From contig JAYESD010000001.1 in NCBI GenBank assembly GCA_036927565.1, forward strand, positions 137,815,415 through 137,879,414: a DNA stretch of 64,000 bases, in the 5' to 3' direction. Below the pieces are notes generated by a model. The model had not been told where the DNA came from. It did not search any database and saw nothing but the letters and a program-made list of their open reading frames with translations. The translations under genes and the position numbers were made by a program. This document shows, one piece after another, positions 53,179 to 64,000 of the stretch (positions are counted from its first letter, which is position 1; every line of letters starts with the position of its first letter). This DNA comes from Tuctoria greenei. Its lineage: Eukaryota > Streptophyta > Magnoliopsida > Poales > Poaceae.

Positions 53179-54085
53179 TGTCGGATGCTGGTTCCGGAAA
53201 TTCCCCCAGTACTAATGTTAGTAGCCCACGGAGTTTCTTAGTTCAGTTAGGGCGCGCAGAGATTCAGAACAAGATAGTGACTTGACACAAGTATTTACGT
53301 GGTTCGGTCCGCCTGAGTGTAATACCCTATTCCACGGGTGTGTTGTTGTTGTTGTATTGAGTGTATGAGCGTGATAGTGACTAAAAGATCGGATCAGCTA
53401 GAGAGTCTGGGAGAACGAGCGAGGGAGAGGCTCAGAGTCTCCGAGTGGGTCCCAGAGAGTCGCAGTGTATCGCTCGAACAGTCATTTTATAGTACAAGGG
53501 CTGGCCGTTACATCATTAGCCTGGCCCGACATGTGGCCCTGGCGGTTACTGATGCCTAGTACACAGTTTAATGTACTTAATTCCCCTTAATAGCGTGGTA
53601 ACGCGCCTTAATGATGGCATTACTAGTATTAAGGGTCTTCCGATCGTGTGTCATTAAGATAGCATTAATGACACATAATCAGGTCTTGAATCCTTAAATG
53701 TCCCTTGAAGGTCCGAGCCGTTGGAGGTTCACCAATCTGCCTGTTGAGGTTGAAGGTCCGGCGGTTGGACGCATGGCAACTTCAGAGCTTACCATCTTGG
53801 ACGAGTAAATCCGGTGCCGTTGTACACGTGTCGGTACCGGAGCTTCCCTCTGTCTTGGGTTAGGTCCGGGGGTGCCACATAGGTATCCAGTCTGGAGCAT
53901 TCCTATGTATGGATTGTAGCTCCGGTTTTATGATACATGGGGCGGCCCTTGGACTAACCATATGAGGGAGGCAGGTCCGGTTACGAGTAACACGTGGGGC
54001 CTTCAGAGGTCTTCAACTCAGATTGGTGGAGTTCCTTTGCACTCTTTGCAGTTCCAAGGGGTATCCGGTACGCAGGGTACCGACA
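53179..54085 (-). repeat. 3' LTR of Gypsy-2 (907 bp)
   Basis: Minus strand TGTCGGTACCCTGCGTACCG to CATCCGACA. It aligns with the 853-bp LTR of Gypsy-1 throughout. The purine-biased GAGGTGGGCCCGAGGGCCAC before it on the minus strand (54105-54086) is the likely polypurine tract. TATA-like element at 53491-53481. Confidence 0.87.
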
Positions 54086-54622
54086 GTGGCCCTCGGGCCC
54101 ACCTCTGGGAGAGACCCTTTGGATTAAGTCATTCTGGCGGAGGTGGGTCCATCTTTCGATTTCTGCACCGTGTCTTCAAGGGTTTTTGGATGTACCATTG
54201 AGGTGATAGTTCGCAGTTAAACCATCGCCGCGTGGCATCTTCTGGATGTGGCAGGTGAGATTTGCATGTGCGGATCTCACGCAATTGAAGGTCGTCGGTT
54301 CCTAATACAAAAATCGTATCGGTTCCGCGCGCCCTGTCAGGCCGCCAGCCTTGGGTTTCCCACCACTCATCATGAAAACTGTTCGCCTGGGGTAAGGACC
54401 TCAACTTGATCATCGGGGTGGCCCCGAGCCCCTTTGTCATTGGCAGGGTGTAATTTTTGAAATGTATCCTTGGCCTTTTGGCGGTTTCCATCCAAGCGTT
54501 GCGGGGGCTTACTTAAGAGGGAAAGCGCGCATGGTTTGTGGGTTCCTTACGCCTTCATTTGAACTTGCACTCGAATCTCCAAACCTTCACTTGCTTTTTC
54601 TCTCTCGCCCCACCATGCAGCG
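54086..54622. other. Gypsy-2 region between the LTR and the antisense ORF
   Basis: No conserved domain on either strand. It should hold the promoter of the antisense ORF; a TATA-like AATCGTATCGG or TTTTTGAAATG was considered, but none is convincing. Confidence 0.45.
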
Positions 54623-57600
54623 ATGGAGTTGAGACTTCCCAAGAGCCGCATCAGGAGCAAGGAGGAGTTGTTGAGGGTCCGGACCTACATGGGGTGGTCC
54701 AGTGACTCCTTCGACCGCGACATTCGCTGCAGCAAGATCCCCTTCAAGAAGGAGCGTGCCGGAGATATGGTGTACTTCCTTGGGTACGCCATGGCGGGTT
54801 TGATCCCGCCTTTCTCTACTTTCTTCTTGATGCTGCTAGATTTCTATGGTCTGCATGTCCACCATCTTGGCCCCCACTCGATCTTTCTAGTGGCAACTTT
54901 CATCCACTTTTGCGAGATGTGGGTGGGTGTGCCTCCTTGTGTGGAGTTGTTTTGGACTTTCTTCACAGTCCACTCCACGGGAAAGAGCAAGGAGTTCATC
55001 AGCTTCTACTACTTTGTGAAGCGGAAAAACTGCCCCCTCAAGTACTTGAGGCCTTTTCCTTCCGGCAAGTGGGACAACTAGAAGAAAGACTGGGTGGTCA
55101 TCACCGTGGAGGGACACGAGAGGCTAGAACTGCTTGAAGGCCTCCCCTGCGTCGACATCAACACCTGGAGTGAAGTTCCAAAGCTGTCGAGGGCGTACAG
55201 GCCCATTCCAGACAGAATCCAAGAGTGTGTTGAAGGTGGGGTGACCCCCCAGATGGTCTTCGACAACTTCTTAGCAAACAGGTGGGCCCCACTGAGGGCC
55301 AGGAAGTGGCCTGCATGGGCCTTCAACAATGAGATGGATCACAATCTCATCGAGGTTGGTTTGAACACCAACTTAGGCGAGGAAGCTCTGAAGATCCATC
55401 TCAAGAAATTTCAGCATGGGAACATCAGCCCTGGCAACGTGTCTCAACCGGCAGCCTTCCTGCCTCTGAATATGATACCAGAGGTGAGCAGAGAGCTCCG
55501 GAGGATGATGCAGCTGTTGGATGACTTGGGCCTGGTGGAAAGGCGACCAACCTTCGGGGTAGCAATCTTTGGAACTTCTGAATAGGGCGGCCCCTCCTGC
55601 TCCGAGCCGACGGGTTGATGACACTGGCAAGGGCAAGGACCTCCCTTAACCTTCCGACCGGAGGAGGAAGCTGAGACATGCTGACAGAAGCTCCGCGATG
55701 CCAGCTCCATCTGCCTTAGTCCCTTCTCCTCAGTGCGGGAGGTCTTCGATGGCGACACCAACTCCAGCATCAGCATCTCCCCGGAACGCCAGTTCCGACC
55801 GGGTGACTCCAGCACCAGGGCCAGCTAAGGGCTCTAGGTCCGAGTGTCCTTCTTAGTCGAGGGCGCCCCCAACTGAGATGTCACTGACGGCGGCAGCAAG
55901 CTCTGAAGAGCCTTCCGGAGTTACTACACCAGTTGCGACTGGGTCGGGCTCTGAGTGTCCGGCGAAGAGGTTCCGCGTTAGCTGGAGTGGAAGCCTTCCA
56001 AGGTAAATTTACTTTTTTACCTCAGTTTATTATTTTTGTTGTAACCATATTTTGATTTTCTTTATCCTTCATCCACATGGCATCAAAAAAAGGGGCTGAA
56101 GCTCCTGTTTCTATAACAGAAGCTGATGCTATGCAGGTGGAGGCTCCAGCTCCAATTCCAGTGCCGCCCCAGGTGGTGGCTGAGGTCACGGCAGCTCCGG
56201 TGCCAGCTGTCGTGGTTCTAGACCTCAACACATCTCCCGAAGCTCTCGTGGTAGCGCCACACCACGGGAATGAAGGCGTTTTAGCGGCACCTGCTCTAGA
56301 GGCTGAACCTCCGGTTTTGGATGCTGCGATGATGGATGCTGCGACCTCAGAGCTGGAGGTAGCTGAAGTTCCAACCTTCGAGCCGGATGTTACTGAAGCC
56401 CTGGCTGTGGAGCTGGTGGTTCATGAAGTTCCGGTGCCTGAGCCGGTTGACGTGGAGGTGCCAACACCTAAACTGGTGGAGGTCGAAGCGCTGGTGCCTG
56501 AACCGACAGTGGAGGAAGCACCAGCGTCAGAGCAGGAGATGGCTTCAGTTCCGGCTGGGTCTTCAATGCCTGTCCCGGAGGTGGTAGTTCTAGAGGTACC
56601 CGTTCCTGAGCCAGGGTGCCAGGACGAAGCGACTAATCCTCTGCCTGAGGGACAAGTTGATGATGACCTGGCGGCGGGACCTTCGGAGCTGACTCCAGAG
56701 GTAGAAACTCCCATTGCCGTACCTACCTCGGCGACGGCCGAGGCACTCTCGGAGGGCAGCCCTAGTGCCGCGGAAGCTCAGGGGACCACTCTTGTAGAGT
56801 GGGATCCAATTTTTATTTTGGAGAACCTGCTAGAGTCAGCGGAGAGGACCCTGGTAGGTCCGTAGCCAATCCCCCTGTCGCTATCCATTAACAATGCCTG
56901 CTCCAGCCTTCGTCAGGTCCAGCTTGCATTTTATCATGAAAGCAAGGCCCTCGAGGAGGAGCGCCAAACTCTTAGGATGTGGCGCAACCGACTCCAATTC
57001 AAGACCAAGCTGGCGCAAACAAGGTTGGACGACGACAAGGAGTGGGTGAAGAGGAGAAGGCCCAGATGGAGTACTGGGGCCAGCTGCTGGATGAGAGGGA
57101 AAGTATGGTGCGATCCCTTGACAATCAGTCCTAGGCTATAAACGAACAAGCCCAAGCTGCTTATCAGGCGGCGAATGATCGCCAGGAGAACCTCAATACC
57201 ATCCACGAAGGCCTTGTCAAGCGTCGGGAGGGTCTTGACGAATGAGAGAAAAAGCTCTAAGAGGAAGAGCAAAAACTCCTGGAGCTAAGGGATGACCTCG
57301 TGAAGAGGGAGGAGGAGCTCGCCCAAAGGCTGGCTCTAAGTGACAAGAGCCTTGCAGAGCGCACCAAAAAGCTGGAGGAGCGCTACAAGAGCGAAGAGGA
57401 GAAGGCCTGACAGGGGGGACAAGACCTTACCAAAAGGGAGGTCGAAGTCACTGCCATGGAGAAGAAGGTGCGAGGTCGGGAGAAAGACCTGGTTGACCGC
57501 CAGAACTGGATCCACATCCGGGAGAAGGAGCTTGTCGACCTTGAAAAGCAAGTTGCTGAGAGTATTCAGTAGCACGCCAAGGAGGTCAAGCGCCTTTCTC

Positions 57601-58020
57601 GGGAGGGTTCGGAGCTTGCAGTGGCCCGGAGGTCTTTGGAGGAGGTTCGGGGCTCAAGGGCTGCAGAGTCCCAACAAGTATGGGACTTCTTGGGCAAAGC
57701 CAATGATGCGCTGATGCCGCTGTGCTTTAGTCCCGTGCGGCTGAACAATCCGGAGTTGGAGCTGGACTATGCGTTGGAGGCGCTGAGCTCGGCTGACAAA
57801 AACTCGACGCGATAGGCGATGTCATCGTAGATCAGTTGGAAACTGAAGGAAAATCCCTGGTGAAGAACGTCGCAGAATACATGCTGACGTGCTACACAAG
57901 CCGAGATCCTCACTTCCCACTAAACCCGGTTCTTTAAGGTCCCATCGATGTAGAGGGAGACGCCGCCAAGACCAGAGTGTCGGAGGTTGCCCAGAAGGTC
58001 ACTTCGTTCTTCCGTAGAAC
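54623..58020 (+). pseudogene. Antisense ORF of Gypsy-2 (putative gypsy type transposon domain, PF04195)
   Basis: Transcribed opposite to gag-pol. The ATG at 54623 opens MELRLPKSRIRSKEELLRVR; the conserved domain continues through IPPFSTFFLMLLDFYGLHVH and WVGVPPCVELFWTFF to about 55580, with a TAG at 55079 in the same frame. After a Pro/Ser-rich stretch and a likely intron (about 56003-56076), 56077-56865 is open for 262 codons of Pro/Glu/Val-rich repeats (PVPEPVDVEVPTP, VPEPTVEEAP). 56880-57815 is strongly charged and heptad-like (coiled coil), broken by stops near 57408 and 57571. Function in these elements is unknown. Confidence 0.85.
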
Positions 58021-58267
58021 TTAGGACTTTCTCCTTTTAGCTCCCACTTGTATCTTCTCTTCTTTTCTCCAATTTTGTAATCTCCTATCTTCAGATGAAT
58101 GAAATCCATGAAATTTATGAATTTCATTTTTTTCTTCAACCTTTGTCTTACTTGGCCCCCTGGTAGATGTACAAAATTTGATTGCGAACATGTACCAATA
58201 GGATGTAGCATTTTATTGAAGACTTGAGTGCTTCGAACTTGTAGAGAATAGGTCTGAAGTTTTGTTG
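58021..58267. other. Spacer after the antisense ORF
   Basis: AT-rich, with no supported gene; the 3' end of the antisense transcript is expected here. Confidence 0.45.
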
Positions 58268-58620
58268 CATCGACAGGAGGGGCCCCTGGGGTTGTTGGAG
58301 CTTATTAGCTCCGGCAGCGACCACTGTCAACACGTATAGTGTCAACGGCTGGCCCTCTGGGGTTGTCGTAGCTTAATAGCTCCAGCAGCGACCACTGTCA
58401 ACACGTAGAGCGTTGACAGCAGACCCCATTGGGGTGTCCTTCTACCATCTTTTCTTCAATTCCTTTTATTTCTTCACGTTGACGGCTGCCCCCCTGGATT
58501 TGTCGAAACTTCATAGCTCCTGCGATGCCCACTATCAATGTTTAAAACATCGACGGCGGGCCCCCTTGGGAAATGTCGAAGCTTTGATAGCTCCGCATCA
58601 TCCACCATCATCATGAGATT
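58268..58620 (+). repeat. Tandem repeats in the Gypsy-2 spacer, five units of about 71 bp
   Basis: Units start TYRACGGC or similar at 58271, 58342, 58413, 58479 and 58550 and share CCCTGGGG, ATAGCTCC and CCACTGTCAA blocks. The third unit is partly replaced by an AT-rich stretch. Tandem repeats downstream of pol are a known trait of Tat elements. Confidence 0.82.
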
Positions 58621-59329
58621 TTTATTTTTCTGCACACTGAAGTTAAGAAAAACAGTAAAATTCATTTCTTATCTATAACTCATTTGTGACTTACTAATCT
58701 CATATGAAATTTTAGGTCGACAGCAATTCTATATACAATCAAGCGCATTTGTTTATTTTCTCCAGGTCCAATCGTTTCCTGGACTCGCCTTACTTAGGCC
58801 TGTCGGGGTGTAGGTAGAGTGGTGTACTTAGGGTGCAGGACCAGGCTAAGCCGATAGCACACTCCGGACCTAGATTGGCTTGGCATTCAGGCGAGTAGGC
58901 CATTCAATAATGTTAAGACCCAAATGAATTAACAATGCAACTTGAATTATATATGAATCGTTTGAGATAAAGTTTCTTAAGAATTGCACAACTTTGTTAT
59001 AGACAAGAAAGAGAAAAAAAAGGATGAGCCTGTACAAAATAAATGCACGTGGAGTCTGTTTTCACATATGGATGTATTTCATTATAGGTCCGGGATATAG
59101 GGGAGACAAGTACACCTCTTAGGGTATGGAACCAAGCTAAATGTGTTATATTTCTTGTTTGACCCAGGGTAGCTAGCTACACTTTTAGTTCTAAGACTGT
59201 GTCAAGTGTTGCTTGAACTTTGCGGACCTTCCTAGAAAGGTCCGCCTGTCCTCCCGGAGGAGCTACCCTTCTCTGTACAATAACGCTATAACATACATCA
59301 TATGTAATTAAAGACTCACCTCCGTGACA
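58621..59329. other. Remainder of the Gypsy-2 spacer
   Basis: Mostly AT-rich. The palindrome-like AGGTCCGCCTGTCC and CTAGAAAGGTCCGCC words near 59220-59250 resemble the GGTCCGG words of the pol linker. No gene seen. Confidence 0.5.
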
Positions 59330-60600
59330 TTAAGCGTAAAACCTACGGAGGGGCTCAATGTTCCAAGGATTAGGGAGCGGTGTCCCATCCTCGGTTGCCA
59401 AGCGAACGCATCCGAGACGGGATACTTTGATCACTCGAAAGGGTCCTTCCCAGCTGGGGGAAAGTTTGTTTAACCCTTCTCGAGTTTGTATTCTACGTAG
59501 TGCTAGATTGCCTTCCTCGAGTTGTCGACTATGCACAATCCTTTGGTGATAACGCCGGAGCGCTTGGCGGTATCGTGCATTTGGAACAGCTGCTCAACAC
59601 CTTCCCTCTTCAACGAGGACAAGGTCTTCACGCCGGAGCTGGTCCTGCGTGGCTGCGTTGAAGGTCCGGACTCGAAGCGACCCCAAGGTTATTTCTGGAG
59701 GAAGGACTGCTTCAGCTCCGTACACCAGGAAGAAGGGTGTCTCTCCAGTTGACCGGTTTGGAGTTGTCCTGTTTAGCCCCAAGGTGGGCGGAAGATCATC
59801 AATCCAGTTGGCTCCATGATTTTTAAGCGCTCATATGTGCGCTTCTTGAGTCCTTTTATAATTTCTGCATTTGCTCTCTCAACTTGTCCATTGCTTGCCG
59901 GGTGAGCCACGGTAGCGTAGCTGACTTGAATGCCGAGGTCTTCGCAATATCCTTGGAATGCAGAACATGTGAATTGGGTCCTATTGTCTGTTATGATCTT
60001 GTTTGGGACTCCAAATCGCATACTATGGACTGCAAGAACTTGATAGATGATTGCTTGTTTATTGTCACAACTGGAGTTGCTTCCGACCACTTGGTGAACT
60101 TGTCAACGGTGACATACAGGTATTTATAACGTCCGACGGCTTTTCGAAAAGGACCCAAAATATCCATACCCCACACAGCGAATGGCCATGTCGGAGGTAT
60201 CATTTGTAGTGGTTGAGCTGGTGTGTGAATTTGCTTCGCATGGAACTGGCATGCTTCACATTTCTTCACTAACCCAGTTGCATCCTGGAGTGCTGTAGGC
60301 CAGTAAAAACCACGCCGGAAGGCTTTACTGACCAACGTGCGGGAAGACGTGTGGCTCCCACACTCGCCTCCATTGATTTCCGGAAGGAGCTTGCGGCCTT
60401 CTTTCCTTGTAATGCACCGCATTAGGACACCGTTAGCACCACGCCGGTAGAGATCCCCTTCCACCAGTATGTATCTTTTATCCAATCTGACTATCCGGTC
60501 AACAGATACATTGTCTTCAGGAAGTATGTTGTCTTTCAAGTAGCTCTGGATCTCCGAGATCCATGCATCGGAGCTAACTTGAGCTTCTGAGTCTTGCGTG
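59330..60600 (-). pseudogene. Integrase domain of Gypsy-2 pol
   Basis: Minus strand from 60539: zinc-binding half with CITRKEGRKLLPEINGGECG, HTSSRTLV and CEACQFHAKQ; core GMDILGPF and IITDNRTQFT (G changed to R); ASNGQVERANAE with the catalytic E; TGETPFFLVYGAEAVLPPEI; C-terminal WEGPFRVIKV; ends LRRFYA then stop at 59330. Shifts near 60010, 59780 and 59560 break the frame. It keeps the four residues that Gypsy-1 lost and shows the natural C-terminus that CACTA-1 interrupted there. Confidence 0.87.
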
Positions 60601-61737
60601 CTTGGTTGCTCGGAGCTTCCTGCAGCACCTATGACCCTTTATGGATGCCATGGTAACAGGGCCATCGGGACCGCCAGCTTTGAGGTGCCGGTCTCGCCCC
60701 CTTCGCTCAGTTCGGTAGGCTGAGCTGTTGGTCTTGACAATCTCTAGACGAAGGTTTCATCGGGAGCCGGAGCTCCGGTTGAAGCTTTCGTTGAGAGTTC
60801 GTCAGCTTCAGCGTTGTTGAGATGCTGGACATGGCAAAGATCCAGGACTTCAAAATCCTTCTCAAGCTTCTGGACTTCAAAAAGATATGCAACTAATTGA
60901 GGGTTGTTGCAGCAGCATTCACCTTTAACTTGTTTTATAATGAGTTGCAAATCACCTTTTACCAACAACTGCTTGACACCATATGATAGTGCCACCTTGA
61001 GCCCATAGATTAGTTCTTCATACTCCACCATTTCGTTGGTCGCCTTGAAGTCAAGGTGAACCATGTATTTGACCTTCTCCCTGGTCGGAGCAAGGAGAAG
61101 GATTCCAGCTCCGGCCCCCTTCTTCTGCACGGAGCCGTCGAAGTAGAGAGTCCAGTGAGGCTCAGTGAAGATCGGAACCTTAGGTTCCAGTTTCTACTCA
61201 CTAGGGCCCCTAGGATTTGATGGAGAGGGTGTCCATTCCGCCACAAAGTCTGTCAATGCTTGACTCTTGATCGCTTGTCTTGGGACGAATTCAAGATCGA
61301 ATTCGGCCAATTCCGCTGCCCACTTTGCGATGTTCCCGGTAGAGTTCGGGTTATGCAAGATTGCACGCAGTGGATAAGAGGTTACCACCGAAATCTTGTG
61401 AGCTTGGAAGTAGTGATGAAGCTTCCTAGAGGCGATAAGAACTGCATAGAGCAGCTTATGCACCTCTAGGTACCGAGTCTTTGCATCGTGAAGTACTTCA
61501 CATATGAAGTGAACTGGGCGCTGAACTGTCCGAAACCTCCCGAGGGGCCCGGAGCTTCCTCCCCATCAACCCGGACCCTCCCGGAGGGGTCCGGACCTTT
61601 TTCGGGGATCTCCCAGTTCTTGCTAGAGGAACCCGGAGCTTCTTCTGAAGTGACCCGGACCCTCTCGGGAGGATCCGGATCTTCTTGTTCAGCAACAGTA
61701 ACTTCTTCATTTGAAGGAGGTTGATCCTCTAACTTCT
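60601..61737 (-). pseudogene. RNase H region of Gypsy-2 pol
   Basis: Minus strand: HKLLYAVLIASRKLHHYFQA (connection, near 61463), AKWAAELAEFDLEFVPRQAI, then FDGSVQKKGAGAGILLLAP (61145-61090) and YEELIYGLKVALSYGVKQLL, QLIIKQVKGECCCN and EADELSTKAS. It is broken by stops near 61192 and 60745. The low-complexity linker at 61540-61690 is shorter than in Gypsy-1. The Athila-like LTR begins at 61738. Confidence 0.85.
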
Positions 61738-62969
61738 TGTTGATGGTCCTTAACTACCACATTTTGACCGTCAATTCACCTCATAATGTGCATAAAAGAA
61801 ACACCAAACATAGTGGTAGGGTAATACACTAACCCAATTCCACAAGTGTCGGTGTCTATTTGTATGCAGGTGAATTATTACCCAAAATACCAAAACATGC
61901 AGGGATGAATCCATGAAAATGGATTTCAACAAACCAGGCGATGACACGTGGCAACACAAGGATGAAATGGCCCACAAACAGAAGAATACGAGGAGATCCA
62001 CTGGTGTTGCACCCATATATATCAATAGGGCCCACCTGGAAGCCACCTGGAGGAAGCACTCCCCGAGGGGAGCCTTGACCAGGTCGGCTGAACCCCCTGG
62101 TCGGCCGACCTCTTCCTGGCGCCAAACTCGGTCAAGCAACACGTGTTGGCTCCTCCCGGCTCCGTGAGGTCAATGGTGACTGATTCGCGCATAAATTGTG
62201 GCGGGAACCGACCCTTCTCCACCTATAAATAGACCCCCTCACCTCACTTCTCACACACACCAAAAGTTGAGAATAGTGCTACACTCCAAAGGTTTAGAGT
62301 AGTCCTAGAGGCTGCCAAAGTAGAAGGAGAGTGTTGTGAAGAGTCTAGGGGAAGGAGGCTTGGGCTTGTCAAGTCCCTCTTCTACACTTGTACCCCTACA
62401 AAAGTTTTACTCAAGCAAGTAAGCCTTTGTGAATTCAATACAAGTTTGATCTTTTATTCTTAGTGGTTTGCACAAGTAGTTACTTGTGGGTTCACTACTT
62501 TAATTCATTAGAGGCTGTAGTTGTAGCTTTGTGTTTGAAACAACTAGAGTAGTTATTTAGAATGTAAGCGTGGTGTTTAGTTTACAAATCATCAGTGGAT
62601 ATCTCATAGACCCATGGATTGAAGAGATAGGCAGTAGGTGGTGACAGCCCTATCTGTCCTTCGTAATCCTCCACGTTCGGCTATGCCATAGGCTCTTGGT
62701 GGGAGTCGTCCTAGTATTGCTAGGAGTAAGCCCGTGCCCGAAGCAAGCATCTACTGCAAACTACCTTGAATAAGGATCAATACTTTGAATTCCTCTCTGT
62801 TCCTTGCCTACCAAACAACTTTGTGTCCTTGGGTGAGCTAGTTCGATAGATTAGCACACACGTTCTTTGGATTCGATACCCTTGGGAATACTCCTTAAGG
62901 GGTAGTGCTACAACGGTATTTCCGTGCGCTTGCGGATAACTCTGTGGTGTTAAGAAATACCAAAAAGCA
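61738..62969 (+). repeat. 5' LTR of the Athila-like element (about 1.23 kb)
   Basis: Starts TGTTGATGGTCCTTAACTAC at the point where similarity to Gypsy pol ends. It ends AAAAAGCA four bases before the primer site. No second copy is in the window to confirm the borders. TATA box at 62224. Confidence 0.8.
62224..62232 (+). promoter_or_regulatory. TATA box of the Athila-like LTR
   Basis: TATAAATAG followed by a pyrimidine-rich CCCCCTCACCTCACTTCTCA stretch, a good core promoter. Confidence 0.7.
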
Positions 62970-62973
62970 TTTC

Positions 62974-62991
62974 TGGTGCCGTTGCCGGGGA
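62974..62991 (+). other. Primer binding site of the Athila-like element
   Basis: TGGTGCCGTTGCCGGGGA, one base from the TGGCGCCGTTGCCGGGGA site common in Athila elements, which is described as complementary to aspartate tRNA. Confidence 0.75.
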
Positions 62992-63090
62992 ATGGTTGCT
63001 GTTAATCTTCGAACCAAGATCACCCTCGTATCATATCCTCCTTATCTATCATCTTAACTTTCTTATTCTTACCTTACCACCACCATATAA

Positions 63091-64000
63091 ATGGAGAAAC
63101 CCACCATTCTTTCTTATTCTGCTCCGAAGGGCAAGTTCGGTGAGCCACCGCCTTCGGCGCAACCTATTTGTTCAACCAGCTATGAACTTCGCCCTGGCTT
63201 TATAGCCATGGTTCAGGAACAATCCTTCTCAGAAATGGATTGAGAAAACCCTTACCATCATCTAAGAGAGTTCGAACAACTGTGTTCATGCCTTCTAATC
63301 AAAGGTAGGACACAGGAAACTCTCAAATGGAAGTTGTTTCCTTTTTCCCTCAAGGAAAAAGCCAAACAATGGTACAACCACTACGTTGGGAAGACAAACG
63401 GTGATTGGAGTGAATTACGAGACAAATTTTGTCTTGCTTTCTTTCCCATTGCCCGAATTGTTTCCTTACGAAAGGAAGTACTATGCTTCCAGCAGATGGA
63501 GAAGGAATCCATAGGTGCAGCATGGGACAGATTTTCCCTTTTGAAAAATTATGGCCCAAATTTGTTAATCCCTGATCCAATGCTTTTGCAACATTTCTTC
63601 ATGGGATTAAACAAAGAGTCTGCCCTATATCTTGACATTACGGCTGGAGGATCTTTCCTCCATAAGACTCCAGAAGAAGGCAAGGATCTTCTGGACAGAA
63701 TTCTAGAAAGTTCTTCCTTCATTATGGGTCTTAATGAGCCTCCCCAAGAGGAAGTCGTGTCAAGAACGGAGGATACACTCTTGTACAAGGATGAACCCAT
63801 TTCTTATCTACCCCAAGTCTTGCCAGAGGAATCCTCTCCCGAACCTGAGACTGCGAAGGTAGAAGAAATTCAACCCTCGCAGTTTCCATTTTACTTCGAG
63901 GAAGAGATTTTTGAAGATTATGGAAATACCTCAAAGTATTGTTGCTATAGGAAACCTTCATTGCCACAAACTCCACCCGAACCACCTGACGGGGTGTTCG
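63091..64000 (+). CDS. Gag of the Athila-like element (3' end off-window)
   Basis: The ATG at 63091 opens EKPTILSYSAPKGKFGEPPP. One in-frame TGA at 63241 interrupts it; from 63244 to the window end the frame has no stop. The retrotransposon gag domain is clear: LKWKLFPFSLKEKAKQWYNH, WSELRDKFCLAFFPIARIVS, MLLQHFFMGLNKES and a GGSFLHKTPEEGKDLLD block. A Pro/Glu-rich tail follows. It packages the element RNA. Apart from the TGA the gene looks intact, so this is one of the younger insertions here. Confidence 0.9.

Larger units (their letters stand above)
53179..61737 (-). mobile_element. Gypsy-2, Tat-type Ty3/gypsy element, 5' part missing
   Basis: From right to left on the minus strand: RNase H, integrase, a spacer with tandem repeats, a region with an ORF in antisense, and the 3' LTR. 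This arrangement, with an antisense ORF between pol and the 3' LTR, is known for Tat elements such as RIRE2 and Grande. Domains match Gypsy-1 closely, so both are one family. The Athila-like element breaks it at 61738, in the same low-complexity linker that Copia-T entered in Gypsy-1. Confidence 0.88.
61738..64000 (+). mobile_element. Athila-like Ty3/gypsy element, 5' end
   Basis: LTR, primer site and most of a gag gene on the plus strand, leaving the window before pol. The gag sequence and a primer site with GCCGTTGCCGGGGA fit the Athila group. It inserted into the pol linker of Gypsy-2; the base run CTTCT before the LTR would be one target duplication copy. Confidence 0.87.

Overview
This window looks like a piece of a repeat-rich grass (Poaceae) nuclear genome. 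It is built almost entirely of plant transposable elements nested in one another: Ty1/copia elements with methionine-tRNA-type primer sites, Tat-type and Athila-like Ty3/gypsy elements, and CACTA (En/Spm) DNA transposons. I see no bacterial-style operons, no rRNA or tRNA gene and no intact host gene. The genus cannot be fixed from sequence alone. A run of exactly 100 N (44610-44709) is an assembly gap.

Layout. (1) 1-6936: CACTA-1, with a TNP2 transposase gene in three exons, a cluster of hairpins and a 71-bp subterminal array. It has a clean 3' terminus and its left end is off-window. (2) It sits in Gypsy-1, a Tat-type element on the minus strand (6937-9434 and 19041-23321). Gypsy-1 is also split by Copia-T (9435-19040), which has the abnormal structure LTR - internal - LTR - partial internal. 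(3) 23322-26899: an old internal fragment of another copia element (Copia-A), bounded by Gypsy-1 on the left and CACTA-2 on the right. (4) 26900-44978: CACTA-2, with TNP2 plus a second transposase gene, interrupted by a complete minus-strand SIRE/Maximus-like copia element (27868-37550) with two LTRs of about 1.55 kb. (5) 44982-53178: CACTA-4, which has no transposase of its own and carries a captured fragment of an ARGONAUTE gene. It contains a nested CACTA-3 (45089-50679, perfect TGT target duplication). (6) 53179-61737: Gypsy-2, the same Tat family as Gypsy-1, keeping its 3' LTR, the antisense ORF typical of the lineage, a tandem-repeat spacer and the distal half of pol. (7) 61738-64000: the 5' LTR, primer site and gag of an Athila-like element that cuts Gypsy-2 and runs off the window.

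How the parts relate. The four CACTA elements each pair a conserved-type terminus with their own short motif, reiterated in both orientations near the ends, as expected for binding sites of the element-encoded subterminal-binding protein. Nearly all transposase and polyprotein genes carry stops, frameshifts or deletions, so activity would need help in trans. The observations I find most worth following are the ARGONAUTE PIWI fragment inside CACTA-4, the indel-free 71-bp array, the palindromic dodecamer arrays of the SIRE-like element, and the tandem copia structure.
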